Shown piece after piece: positions 20,330-28,192 of a stretch of DNA of 64,000 nt (position 1 is its first letter; each line of letters opens with the position of its first letter). The stretch is from the NCBI RefSeq assembly GCF_021390155.1, contig NZ_CP089985.1:4785001-4849000 (forward strand). Direction: 5' to 3'. The notes beneath the pieces are model-generated. The model saw only the letters and a program-made list of their open reading frames with translations, ran no database searches and was not told the DNA's origin. The position numbers were made by a program, and so were the translations under genes. This stretch comes from Pseudomonas sp. HN11. Lineage in GTDB: Bacteria; Pseudomonadota; Gammaproteobacteria; Pseudomonadales; Pseudomonadaceae.

Positions 20330-21127
20330 ATGGGCATTTCGCGCCAAGCATATTACCAACGAAATCGGGCTTTCGACGCGAGGGCTCGCCAAGATCAAGA
20401 GGTGATGGACTTTGTTCTTGAAAAGCGCCGACGCCAGCCACGGATCGGCACGCGCAAGCTGCATTACCTGATGAGCGTCGAATTTGGCGCATCAGTGCAG
20501 GTCGGCAGAGACCGCCTGTTCAGCATCCTGCGCAACGCTCGAGAACTGGTTGTGCGCAAACGGGCTTACCACAAAACGACGGACAGCCATCACCGCTTTC
20601 GCCGCCATCCTAACCTGCTCAAAGCGGGCCAGAAGCAGATCGTACCCAACAGACCAGAGCAGGTGTGGGTTGCAGACATAACCTACCTGCCGACACAGGA
20701 AAGCGTGGCTTATGTGAGCCTGGTGACAGACGCTTACTCGCGCAAGATCGTAGGCCATCATGTGCATGCGAGTTTGCATACCGAGTCGGTGATCAAAGCG
20801 ATGGAAAAGGCAGTTGGTGAACGCCAAACCACGCTTCCACTAATCCATCATTCAGACCGCGGAGCCCAATACTGCTCTGAGCTTTATCAGCGCTTGCACG
20901 CCAGTCATGGCATCAGATGCTCGATGACCGACGGCTATGACTGCTACCAGAATGCTCTGGCGGAACGGATAAACGGCATTTTGAAGACCGAGTTTCTGCT
21001 GTATCGCCCTAAAAATCTGGCGGATGCAGTGAAGATGGTGGGTGAGTCGGTGCTGATCTACAACGGGGAAAGGCCACACATGTCCCTGAAATACAAAACG
21101 CCCGATGCGGTGCATCGAGCGTTTTGA
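20330..21127 (+). CDS. IS3-family transposase OrfB (DDE integrase domain)
   Basis: Carries the rve-type catalytic core: Asp in VWVADITYLP, Asp in HHSDRGAQYCS and Glu in QNALAERINGILKTEF. The coordinates start at the first ATG, but the frame is open back to the slip site at 20264, and the sequence just before the ATG (ITRACLF) is family sequence. So the working product is most likely the OrfAB fusion. All three catalytic residues are present and no stop interrupts the frame. Confidence 0.93.
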   Translation: MGISRQAYYQRNRAFDARARQDQEVMDFVLEKRRRQPRIGTRKLHYLMSVEFGASVQVGRDRLFSILRNARELVVRKRAYHKTTDSHHRFRRHPNLLKAGQKQIVPNRPEQVWVADITYLPTQESVAYVSLVTDAYSRKIVGHHVHASLHTESVIKAMEKAVGERQTTLPLIHHSDRGAQYCSELYQRLHASHGIRCSMTDGYDCYQNALAERINGILKTEFLLYRPKNLADAVKMVGESVLIYNGERPHMSLKYKTPDAVHRAF

Positions 21128-21177
21128 GACTGAAACAGGTGTAAACCTATTTCAGGACTAGACACCCGCTCCCACAG

Positions 21178-21768
21178 TTAGTTGTGAATAAAATTCAGAA
21201 AATGCGGCAGATCGACGTCCCAGAGTACACCAGGATCCTTTACCAATACTTCATGCACGGTCGCCCGAGCAAACAACGGCTTGGCCCCACGATCGCCGGT
21301 CAAGGTCATCAGCCCAGGCCCAAATGTCTGGCTAAACGCCACAGGATGCCCATAGTGCCCATCCTGCACCGGCACACTGATGCCGCCCTCCTCCAGCCCA
21401 TCGATCACCCGCTCAATGCTCGACGACCGAATAAACGGCATATCCCCCAGCACCACCAGCCAGCCGTCCGCCGTACCACTGGCCGCGACCGCCGCTGCGA
21501 TGCTGTCGCCCATGCCGGCCGAACACAGCCGCAGGACTTCACAGCCATAAGCTTCGGCCAACCGGACAACGTCCATGCGATCAGGTGACGTCACCACCCA
21601 GCGCTTCACGACACACTCAGGCAGATTTACCAGCACCTGCTCGATCACCGGCCGCACCACGCCGTCCAGGCCGACGCAATCTGCCAACAACTTATCCTGG
21701 TCCGCCCCGGCTTCGGCACGAAAACGACTGCCCTGCCCCGCTGCCAGCACAATGGCCGTGACGTTCAC
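21178..21768 (-). CDS. MocA-type nucleotidyltransferase (molybdenum cofactor cytidylyltransferase family)
   Basis: A 196-aa NTP transferase of the MobA/MocA group. The N-terminal loop LAAGQGSRFRAE with K in QDKLLAD binds the nucleotide, and LGDMPFI supplies the metal-binding Asp. MocA attaches CMP to molybdopterin to form the cytosine dinucleotide cofactor used by xanthine-dehydrogenase-type enzymes. It overlaps the XdhC-family gene by 4 bp, and such pairs usually serve one molybdenum hydroxylase; none is in this window. The stop lies only 14 bp from the IS right end. Confidence 0.85.
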   Translation of the reverse strand: MNVTAIVLAAGQGSRFRAEAGADQDKLLADCVGLDGVVRPVIEQVLVNLPECVVKRWVVTSPDRMDVVRLAEAYGCEVLRLCSAGMGDSIAAAVAASGTADGWLVVLGDMPFIRSSSIERVIDGLEEGGISVPVQDGHYGHPVAFSQTFGPGLMTLTGDRGAKPLFARATVHEVLVKDPGVLWDVDLPHFLNFIHN

Positions 21769-22751
21769 TCGGCCACCACCGGCAAGGGTTTCTTCTGCAT
21801 CGGCGCCACACCGTTCTTGATCGCGACAATTTCCGCCAACAACGACAACGCAATTTCCGCCGGTGTATGACTGCCGATATGCAAACCGATAGGCCCGTGC
21901 AGCCGCGCAATCGCTTCCGACGACAGCCCCAGCGCCGCCAGGTTTTCCCGACGTTTCTGGCTGTTGACTCGCGAGCCCAGGGCGCCAATGTAGAACGCCG
22001 AAGAATTCAGTGCCGTGAGCAAGGCCATATCATCCAGACGTGGGTCATGGGTGAGGCAGACGATGGCTGTTCGCTCGTCGGTCTGGATATTCAGCACCGC
22101 TTCGTCGGGCATGCCCGGTACAAAGCGGCCGTGCTGCTCTTCCCAGCCGTAGACGAACTCATCACGCGGGTCGCAGATCAGCACTTCGAAATCCAGCAAG
22201 CGCGCCATTTCCGCCACATAACGTGACAGTTGGCCCGCGCCGATCAACAGCAAGCGCCAACGCGGACCATAGATGGCGCGCAAGCGTTCGCCATCGAAGG
22301 TCACCACATCGGTCTTGCTCGCGCTACTCAAGGTGACCTTGCCGGTAGCCATATCAAGTTCACGAGCGACGATCTGGTGATCCTCACACCGCGCCAGCAG
22401 CTCAGACACCCACTCCCACTCGTCAACACGCTCCTCGGTCAGGCGCAAGGTGCCACCGCATGGCAGGCCAAATCGCGCCGCCTCATCACGAGTAACGCCG
22501 TAGGTCACCAACTGCACCGGCGGCCCGTCTTCTGGCAAGCGACCATCCTGCAGGCGTGCAATCAAGTCATCCTCGATGCAACCGCCAGACACCGAGCCGA
22601 TCACCACACCATCGCCGCGCAACGCCAGCATCGCCCCCGGTGGACGCGGGGCGCTGCCCCAGGTCTGGACCACGCTGTACAGCACCACTCGCTGCCCGGC
22701 GCGACGCCATTCGAGCACGCTGCGCAGGACATTCAAATCAACACTGTCCAC
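21765..22751 (-). CDS. XdhC/CoxI-family molybdenum hydroxylase maturation factor
   Basis: A 328-aa protein with the N-terminal XdhC/CoxI domain (GSAPRPPGAMLAL, GSVSGGCIEDDLI) and a C-terminal Rossmann domain (LLIGAGQLSRYVAEMA near residue 168, then AFYIGALGSRVNSQKRRENL). Proteins of this family bind molybdenum cofactor and help insert the sulfurated form into xanthine-dehydrogenase-type enzymes. With the neighbouring MocA-like enzyme it forms a two-gene unit. The partner hydroxylase must be encoded elsewhere. Confidence 0.9.
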   Translation of the reverse strand: MDSVDLNVLRSVLEWRRAGQRVVLYSVVQTWGSAPRPPGAMLALRGDGVVIGSVSGGCIEDDLIARLQDGRLPEDGPPVQLVTYGVTRDEAARFGLPCGGTLRLTEERVDEWEWVSELLARCEDHQIVARELDMATGKVTLSSASKTDVVTFDGERLRAIYGPRWRLLLIGAGQLSRYVAEMARLLDFEVLICDPRDEFVYGWEEQHGRFVPGMPDEAVLNIQTDERTAIVCLTHDPRLDDMALLTALNSSAFYIGALGSRVNSQKRRENLAALGLSSEAIARLHGPIGLHIGSHTPAEIALSLLAEIVAIKNGVAPMQKKPLPVVAE

Positions 22752-22826
22752 ATAACCTCCTGCAGGCGTAACAACCGAATGACTTACTGTAAAACAAAAG
22801 CTGCCAAAGTAATGCGCCAGAAACGC

Positions 22827-22853
22827 AAACGCCCCGAACCAGTCGGGGCGTTT
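22827..22853 (-). terminator. Terminator downstream of dctA
   Basis: AAACGCCCCGA and TCGGGGCGTTT around a 5-base loop. It follows the dctA stop on the minus strand and separates it from the XdhC gene. Confidence 0.85.
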
Positions 22854-22890
22854 GTGGATGGCTGTGGCGTCAGGTCACGCCAGCAGCGGC

Positions 22891-24222
22891 TTACTTGACC
22901 ACAGGGGCAGGGCCTTCGGCCACGCCCAGGTCATCCAGTTCGCGGGTTTCCGAGATACCGGTACCGCCGGACGCCAGCTCGCTTTGCAGCTTGTCGGTGT
23001 CCAGCTCCTTGACCCACTTGGCCACGACGATGGTGGCAACGGCGTTACCCACAAGGTTGGTCAGCGCGCGGGCTTCGGACATGAAGCGGTCGATACCCAG
23101 GATCAGCGCCAGGCCGGCAACCGGCAGGTGGCCTACGGCCGACAGGGTGGCAGCCAGTACGATAAAGCCCGAACCGGTCACGCCTGCAGCGCCTTTGGAG
23201 GACAGCAGCAGCACCAGCAACAGGGTGATCTGGTGGGTGATGTCCATGTGGGTGTCAGTCGCCTGGGCGATGAACACGGCGGCCATGGTCAGGTAGATCG
23301 AAGTACCGTCGAGGTTGAACGAGTAGCCCGTTGGAATGACCAGGCCTACTACGGACTTCTTCGCGCCCAGACGCTCCATCTTGATCAGCATGCGTGGCAG
23401 TGCGGATTCGGAGGAGGACGTACCCAGCACGATCAACAGCTCTTCACGGATGTAGCGGATCAGTTTGATCACGCTGAAGCCGTGGGCGCGGCAGATACCG
23501 CCCAGTACGACCAGCACAAACAGGATGCAGGTGATGTAGAAGCAAATCATCAACTGGCCCAGCTGCACCAGGGAACCTACGCCGTAGGCACCGATGGTGA
23601 ACGCCATGGCGCCCAGGGCACCGATTGGCGCGAGCTTCATGATCATGTTGATGATGTTGAACATCACGTGGGCGAAGCGATCGATGAAGTCCAGTACCGG
23701 CTTGCCGTAGGCACCCAGGCGGTGCAGGGCGAAACCGAAGATCACCGAGAACATCAGCACTTGCAGGATGTCGCCGTTGGCGAAGGCGCCGACAATGGTG
23801 TTAGGAATCACATTGAGGATAAAGCCGACGATGCTCTGGTCTTTACCGGCAGTCACATAGGCCGCGACTTTGGAGGCGTCCAGGGTCGCTACGTCGATGT
23901 GCATGCCGGCGCCCGGTTGCACAACGTTGACCACGATCAGGCCGATCAGCAGCGCGATGGTAGAAACGATTTCGAAGTACAGCAGCGCGTAGCCGCCGGT
24001 CTTGCCGACCGATTTCATGCTTTGCATGCCAGCGATGCCGCTGACAACGGTGCAGAAGATGATTGGGGCGATGACCATTTTGATCAGTTTGATGAACCCG
24101 TCACCCAGTGGCTTGAGGGCCACACCGGTCTGCGGGTAGAAGTGACCGAGCAAAATACCGATAACGATTGCAACGATCACCTGGAAGTACAGGGATTTGT
24201 AGATTGGCTGACGAGTCGTCAT
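22891..24222 (-). CDS. dctA: C4-dicarboxylate:proton/sodium symporter DctA
   Basis: A 443-aa inner-membrane transporter for succinate, fumarate and malate, of the glutamate/aspartate symporter fold. Family motifs are seen: the serine-rich [14 protein letters not shown] loop, [14 protein letters not shown], and the re-entrant loop residues near [20 protein letters not shown] chose the ATG at 24222 ([14 protein letters not shown]) with GAGGAACTTTGCA upstream; the frame extends upstream only as non-family sequence. A sigma-54 promoter at 24357-24373 suggests control by a DctD-type activator. Confidence 0.96.
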   Translation of the reverse strand: MTTRQPIYKSLYFQVIVAIVIGILLGHFYPQTGVALKPLGDGFIKLIKMVIAPIIFCTVVSGIAGMQSMKSVGKTGGYALLYFEIVSTIALLIGLIVVNVVQPGAGMHIDVATLDASKVAAYVTAGKDQSIVGFILNVIPNTIVGAFANGDILQVLMFSVIFGFALHRLGAYGKPVLDFIDRFAHVMFNIINMIMKLAPIGALGAMAFTIGAYGVGSLVQLGQLMICFYITCILFVLVVLGGICRAHGFSVIKLIRYIREELLIVLGTSSSESALPRMLIKMERLGAKKSVVGLVIPTGYSFNLDGTSIYLTMAAVFIAQATDTHMDITHQITLLLVLLLSSKGAAGVTGSGFIVLAATLSAVGHLPVAGLALILGIDRFMSEARALTNLVGNAVATIVVAKWVKELDTDKLQSELASGGTGISETRELDDLGVAEGPAPVVK

Positions 24223-24248
24223 TGCAAAGTTCCTCAATCGTCCCGTGT

Positions 24249-24262
24249 GGCAAATATCCGCC
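24249..24262. promoter_or_regulatory. Copy A of the GGCGGATATCCGCC-type site, in the dctA leader
   Basis: GGCAAATATCCGCC matches the two palindromes at 24451 and 24492 in its right half. It lies between the predicted dctA transcription start and its start codon, a place where binding would hinder transcription. Confidence 0.4.
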
Positions 24263-24356
24263 ATTGCCCACGACACTTGAATTGCGAACCCTCCTGCACT
24301 GGAGGGATTTGTTGTTTGCGAGCCCTGTAGGAACAAGCCTGCGCTGTAATCCTTAT

Positions 24357-24373
24357 CGCAAACGCCGTGCCAC
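24357..24373 (-). promoter_or_regulatory. Sigma-54 promoter of dctA
   Basis: On the minus strand GTGGCACGGCGTTTGCG matches the -24/-12 consensus with GG and GC exactly 12 bp apart. The predicted start is near 24346. dctA genes are commonly driven by RpoN with DctB/DctD. Confidence 0.8.
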
Positions 24374-24382
24374 TTTGCTGAA

Positions 24383-24413
24383 AAGCCCTGAAGGCCTTTA
24401 GACATCAGGGCTT
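24383..24413. other. Inverted repeat upstream of the dctA promoter
   Basis: AAGCCCTGA (24383-24391) and TCAGGGCTT (24405-24413). It lies just upstream of the sigma-54 promoter, where an activator site could be, but on the minus strand it also resembles a weak terminator. Confidence 0.4.
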
Positions 24414-24450
24414 GGGGTATTCAGCCGCTCTCTCAAGCAGCGAAACAGGT

Positions 24451-24505
24451 GGCGGATTTCCGCCCATGCACCCAATCCCGTCCTACAATTTGGCGGATAT
24501 CCGCC
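24451..24505. promoter_or_regulatory. Two palindromic operators 41 bp apart before the AraC gene
   Basis: GGCGGATTTCCGCC at 24451-24464 and the perfect palindrome GGCGGATATCCGCC at 24492-24505. A likely -10 sequence TACAAT (24483-24488) lies between them, so the first site would cover the -35 region and the second the start of transcription. This arrangement fits autorepression of the AraC-type gene. Confidence 0.65.
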
Positions 24506-24561
24506 TTGTGAGCGTATCCGGGGCTGGCTACCATCCGCCACTCCATGGACGAGGCCTTCGC

Positions 24562-25560
24562 ATGCGTGAACGTACCATCGCCAGTCATTACGCCCGGGCA
24601 GCCCTCGGCGGGGCGCGCCGGGCCGGCTATGATTACTCGGGCCTGCTGCAACGGGTGGGCATCACCCCGGAACTGCTGACCGAACCTCGCGCCCGTATCG
24701 CGCCGGAGCAGTTCACTCGCTTGCTGCAAATGCTCTGGCTGGCGCTGGACGATGAATACCTTGGCTTTGCCGACGGCCCAAGTAAACGCGGCACCTTCGC
24801 GATGATGTGCCACGCATTGATCCACTGCCGCACCCTGGAGAAGGCTCTGGAACGCGGCTTATTATTTTATAGCCTATTCCCACAAGGCCCACGCTTGCAG
24901 CTGACACGTGAAGGCGATATGGCCCGCTTGAGCCTGGACGACTCGCAGCTATGGGACCCGGATCACTTCCTCAGCGAATGCCTGCTGGTGATCTGGCATC
25001 GTTTGGGCAGTTGGCTGATCGGCCAACGTATCCGGCTGCATCAAGCCACCTTCAGTTACCCGATGCCAGCCCACGCCAGCGAGTACGACCTGCTGTTTCC
25101 CTGTGCCCAGCTATTCGGTGCACCGAACAGCAGCCTGGTGTTTCCCACGCGCTACCTGAACCTGCCGTTGCTGCAGGACGAGCGCACACTCAAGCACTTT
25201 TTGGAGCGATCCCCCGCCGACTTGCTTTCTCGACCGGATGAGGGCGACAGCTTGAGCAGCCAGCTACGCCGCTTGCTCAGTCGCGACCGCACACCCTGGC
25301 CGGACCTTGACGCCGTTGCCCAGCACCTGCATATCAGCCCACAGACGCTGCGCAGGCATTTGCGCGAAGAAGGCACCAGCTTTCAGGCGCTCAAGGATGA
25401 GCTGCGGCGGGACATCGCCATCTACCATCTGGGCCGAGCGGACTTGTCGTTGCAGGCGATTGCCGAGCAGCTCGGGTTTTCTGAGCCGTCGGCATTTCAT
25501 AGGGCGTTCAAGAAGTGGACGGGGTTGACGCCGGGGGCGTATCGGGCGCAGGAAAGCTAG
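24562..25560 (+). CDS. AraC-family transcriptional regulator
   Basis: A 332-aa regulator with an N-terminal arabinose-binding-like domain (Arabinose_bd type, about residues 20-200) and a C-terminal AraC/XylS double helix-turn-helix (DAVAQHLHISPQTLRRHLREEG and AIAEQLGFSEPSAFHRAFKKW). The ATG at 24562 has GAGG ahead of it and starts MRERTIASHYARA, typical of this group (OruR/ArgR-like members). Its ligand is not evident. It is divergent from dctA, with two palindromes in its promoter. Confidence 0.9.
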   Translation: MRERTIASHYARAALGGARRAGYDYSGLLQRVGITPELLTEPRARIAPEQFTRLLQMLWLALDDEYLGFADGPSKRGTFAMMCHALIHCRTLEKALERGLLFYSLFPQGPRLQLTREGDMARLSLDDSQLWDPDHFLSECLLVIWHRLGSWLIGQRIRLHQATFSYPMPAHASEYDLLFPCAQLFGAPNSSLVFPTRYLNLPLLQDERTLKHFLERSPADLLSRPDEGDSLSSQLRRLLSRDRTPWPDLDAVAQHLHISPQTLRRHLREEGTSFQALKDELRRDIAIYHLGRADLSLQAIAEQLGFSEPSAFHRAFKKWTGLTPGAYRAQES

Positions 25561-25580
25561 AGGGGCGTTGTCTGGACTGG

Positions 25581-25680
25581 CCTCTTCGCGAGCAAGCCCG
25601 CTCCCACACTTTGATCGGGTTCACACATTTTGATTTATGCACCCAATCCACCGTGGGAGCTGGCTTGCCTGCGAAGAGGC
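25581..25680. repeat. Pair of REP sequences in the AraC-phoQ gap
   Basis: CTTCGCGAGCAAGCCCGCTC at 25585-25604 and GTGGGAGCTGGCTTGCCTGC at 25653-25672, in opposite orientation to each other. The second is a diverged copy. They separate two converging genes. Confidence 0.8.
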
Positions 25681-25698
25681 CGGCACTGCCAATGGAGA

Positions 25699-27045
25699 TC
25701 ACAAGGCCGGAAAGTGAATCTTGAACGCCGCGCCACCCAACGGCGAATCACCCAAGGTCAGCCGCGCCCCGTAGCTTTCAATAATGTCCTTGACCACCGC
25801 CAAGCCGATCCCCTGCCCCGGATGCTGGCGGTCCAACCGCTCGCCACGTTGCAGAATCCTTGCACGCTGATCCGGTGGCACGCCTGGGCCATCATCTTCA
25901 ATACACAACTCGGTACCTTCCAGGCTTTCCACCAGGCTGATGCGCACTTCGCTCAAACACAGACGGTAGGCGTTTTCCAGCAGGTTGCCGAGCAATTCCA
26001 GCAGGGCGCCCTTCTCGATCGGCACGTCGCATTCTTCCGGTAGTTCAAAGGACACGGTGACGCGCTTGTCGCGGTAGACCTTACCCAGCGTGTCGCACAG
26101 GCTTTGCAGCACCGGCTCCAGCCGCACCTGGTGGCGCACCAGGCCGCTTTTGCGCAGGCTGGCGCGTTGCAGCTGGTAGCTGATCTGCTGGCTCATGCGC
26201 TCGATCTGCGATTGCAGCACACGGGCCTGGTCAAGATCTTCCGGGCGCTGGGCCATGTCCTCGCTCACGCCTTGCAGTACAGCAAGTGGGGTTTTCAGGC
26301 TGTGGGCCAAGTCGTCGAGTGAATCGCGGTAGCGCGCCCGTTGCTCACGCTCGCTGTGCAACAAGCGGTTGAGGGAGCCGGTGAGGCGCAACAGTTCGCG
26401 GGGATGTTGTTCGGACAGGCTCTCGCGGGTGCCGCCTTCGATCTGGTCAAGTTCCTGGCTCAGCCGCCGCAGTGCCTGCAGGCCCCACGTCAGGCCCAGC
26501 CACAGCAAGGTCAGCAGCACCAACAACGCTGCGCCGAAGCCCAGGTAGAGGTTTTCGCGCAGGCCTTCGAGGGTCAGCTGGTATTCGCGCACCGGTTGCA
26601 GGGCGACGATACTGAACGCCGCACTCTTGCCACCCAGCAGCCTGACCTCGACGTCATAGACGAAGAATTCCTGGCCGTTGGCCTCGCGGATCCGCGCAAA
26701 TTCGTTACCGCGCCCGTCGTAGCGCGGCTTGTAGTTGATATTTTCTTCCTTGGTCGCCCGCGAACGCCATACCAAGTGGCCTTCGCGGTCGTAGATATAG
26801 CCGAGCAGGCGGCTGTCGGTGAGGTTGAAGCGCTCGTCCGGCAACTGCGCCGGCATCAGCAGGCGGTTGTTTTCGACCCGCGCGGCAGAGATCAGCGTCG
26901 TGACGTCCGACGCCAGGCGCTGCTCGATGGAATCCTGCAACGCCAGGCTGAACGCCCCCTGCATCGCCGGCAATAAACCCAGCATGAACAACACGGCCAG
27001 GGTGGCGGCCGCCAGCATCAAGCGTACGCGAAGCGAGCGAATCAA
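25699..27045 (-). CDS. phoQ: Sensor histidine kinase PhoQ
   Basis: A 448-aa membrane kinase that senses low Mg2+ and cationic peptides and signals to PhoP. Two transmembrane helices (about 9-30 and 168-190) flank a periplasmic domain; then HAMP, the phosphoacceptor His in DLAHSLKTPLAVLQ near residue 250, and the ATPase boxes (NLLENAYR, EDDGPGVP, GQGIGLAVVKDI). The TTG start overlaps the phoP stop (TTGA), indicating coupled translation. Confidence 0.93.
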   Translation of the reverse strand: MIRSLRVRLMLAAATLAVLFMLGLLPAMQGAFSLALQDSIEQRLASDVTTLISAARVENNRLLMPAQLPDERFNLTDSRLLGYIYDREGHLVWRSRATKEENINYKPRYDGRGNEFARIREANGQEFFVYDVEVRLLGGKSAAFSIVALQPVREYQLTLEGLRENLYLGFGAALLVLLTLLWLGLTWGLQALRRLSQELDQIEGGTRESLSEQHPRELLRLTGSLNRLLHSEREQRARYRDSLDDLAHSLKTPLAVLQGVSEDMAQRPEDLDQARVLQSQIERMSQQISYQLQRASLRKSGLVRHQVRLEPVLQSLCDTLGKVYRDKRVTVSFELPEECDVPIEKGALLELLGNLLENAYRLCLSEVRISLVESLEGTELCIEDDGPGVPPDQRARILQRGERLDRQHPGQGIGLAVVKDIIESYGARLTLGDSPLGGAAFKIHFPAL

Positions 27046-27719
27046 CGGCAGCGCTCATTGAACAGGTAACCCAGGCCACGCACGGTGTCGATCGGCTTGA
27101 ACCCACCCGGGCCTTCCAACTTGCGACGCAGACGGCCGACCAGCACTTCAATCACGTTCGGATCACGTTCGTCGTCATCCGGGTAGAGTTGCTCCATCAA
27201 GCGATCCTTGGCGACCACCTGCTGGTGATGGCGCATCAGGTACTCGAGGATGCGATATTCGTAGGCCGTCAGCGCCAGCGGCTGTTCGTCGAGGGATGCC
27301 TGCTTGCGGTTGAGGTCCAGCAGCAGCGGCCCGGCAACGATGGTCGACTGGGTAAAACCACTGGAGCGACGCAGCAACGCGTTCATCCGCGCCTCCAGTT
27401 CTTCGAACTGGAACGGCTTGACCACGTAATCGTCGGCGCCGGCAGCCAGGCCCTCGACCTTGTCCTGCCAGTTGCCGCGGGCGGTGAGGATCAGAATCGG
27501 GAAGGTCTTGGCCTGGGTACGCAGTTGGCGGATCAGGTCCAGGCCGCCCATGCCGGGCAGGCCCAGGTCGATGATCGCCAAGTCATGGTTGAACTGGCCG
27601 GTCTGGTACAGGGCCTCTTCGGCATTGGCCACGGCCTCGACCACATGCCCGCTGTCGGTCAGGCGGGTCAACAGGTGATGACGCAGCAGCGCCTCATCTT
27701 CCACCACCAGCAATTTCAT
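27042..27719 (-). CDS. phoP: Response regulator PhoP
   Basis: A 225-aa OmpR-family regulator almost identical in pattern to P. aeruginosa PhoP: MKLLVVEDEALLRHHL, the phosphoacceptor Asp51 in LAIIDLGLPGMGG, LTARGNWQDKVEGL, then a winged-helix domain ending in DTVRGLGYLFNERCR. I use the ATG at 27719. It is 18 bp downstream of a small secreted-protein gene, which holds the place that oprH has in P. aeruginosa. Confidence 0.95.
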   Translation of the reverse strand: MKLLVVEDEALLRHHLLTRLTDSGHVVEAVANAEEALYQTGQFNHDLAIIDLGLPGMGGLDLIRQLRTQAKTFPILILTARGNWQDKVEGLAAGADDYVVKPFQFEELEARMNALLRRSSGFTQSTIVAGPLLLDLNRKQASLDEQPLALTAYEYRILEYLMRHHQQVVAKDRLMEQLYPDDDERDPNVIEVLVGRLRRKLEGPGGFKPIDTVRGLGYLFNERCR

Positions 27720-27737
27720 AAGGCTCTCCAAAGCAAA

Positions 27738-28046
27738 TCAACTGTCCGACAGAGGGATATCATAGCGGCCCTGCAGGTCTTGCGGGCGCAGTTTAATGCC
27801 ATTGAACTGGCCGGTCAGGTGTTCATAACCGGCGCGGTAGGCCGGCTGCGGGGTTGCAAGGCCCAGGGACCGGCCCCAAGGCGTGGGCTGGCTGCCAACT
27901 TCTTCTAAGCTGACCCGCTGGATCACAGTGCTGGACTTCTTGGTTTTCTCACCGCGAAATGCGGCGAATGCACCGTCGCCAGCCTGGACCCCGGCGGTGG
28001 CACTTAGCATGGTTAACGCCAACATCAGCTGTTTGATCGCGGTCAT
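27738..28046 (-). CDS. Small secreted protein of unknown function upstream of phoPQ
   Basis: 102 aa with a clear signal peptide (KQLMLALTMLSATAGVQAG, cut expected after AQA/VQA near residue 22). The mature part of about 80 residues is basic at first (FRGEKTKKSS) and has no cysteine. I do not recognise a family. It is 18 bp upstream of phoP on the same strand, so most likely the first gene of a phoPQ operon. Four PhoP-like repeats lie 62-100 bp upstream of its start. It may be a PhoP-induced envelope protein replacing OprH. Confidence 0.8.
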   Translation of the reverse strand: MTAIKQLMLALTMLSATAGVQAGDGAFAAFRGEKTKKSSTVIQRVSLEEVGSQPTPWGRSLGLATPQPAYRAGYEHLTGQFNGIKLRPQDLQGRYDIPLSDS

Positions 28047-28107
28047 GGTGTCACCTCTACGCGTTTGGCTGTTGCCCTTGTGTGAGTTCCAGACTACGCA
28101 GGCGCCC

Positions 28108-28146
28108 CTGAACTCCCCCTGAACAGGCTCTGAACCTCACCTGAAC
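28108..28146 (-). promoter_or_regulatory. Four direct GTTCAG repeats at exact 11-bp spacing (PhoP-like box)
   Basis: On the plus strand CTGAAC begins at 28108, 28119, 28130 and 28141; on the minus strand this reads as four GTTCAG half-sites in phase with the helix. A possible -10 (TAGTCT, 28091-28096) lies 11 bp downstream, so the repeats would cover the -35 region as for OmpR-family activators. PhoP boxes are pairs of hexamers repeated every 11 bp. The site also lies 47 bp from the divergent gene at 28193. Confidence 0.75.
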
Positions 28147-28192
28147 CGCCGTGGGCTAGCCTGTTGCCCCTCAACTCGGCAAAATACCGCCC

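Larger units (their letters stand above)
19852..21164 (+). mobile_element. IS3-family insertion sequence, complete (1313 bp)
   Basis: The ends are imperfect inverted repeats of about 29 bp that start TGTC and share GTCCTGAA and AGGTTTACACCT. Both ends follow the TG...CA rule. The element is flanked by CCC on each side (19849-19851 and 21165-21167), a 3-bp target duplication as expected for IS3. Inside are orfA and orfB in a -1 relation. Removing the element and one CCC rebuilds GTGGGCCCGCTCCCAC, a REP-like palindrome, so it landed in or beside a REP next to the rne terminator. The element appears intact. Confidence 0.93.

Noticed and set aside
24383..24413. Inverted repeat considered as a terminator of an upstream transcript into dctA
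   Set aside because: Genes on either side diverge, so no transcript is expected to end here; kept only as an unexplained inverted repeat.
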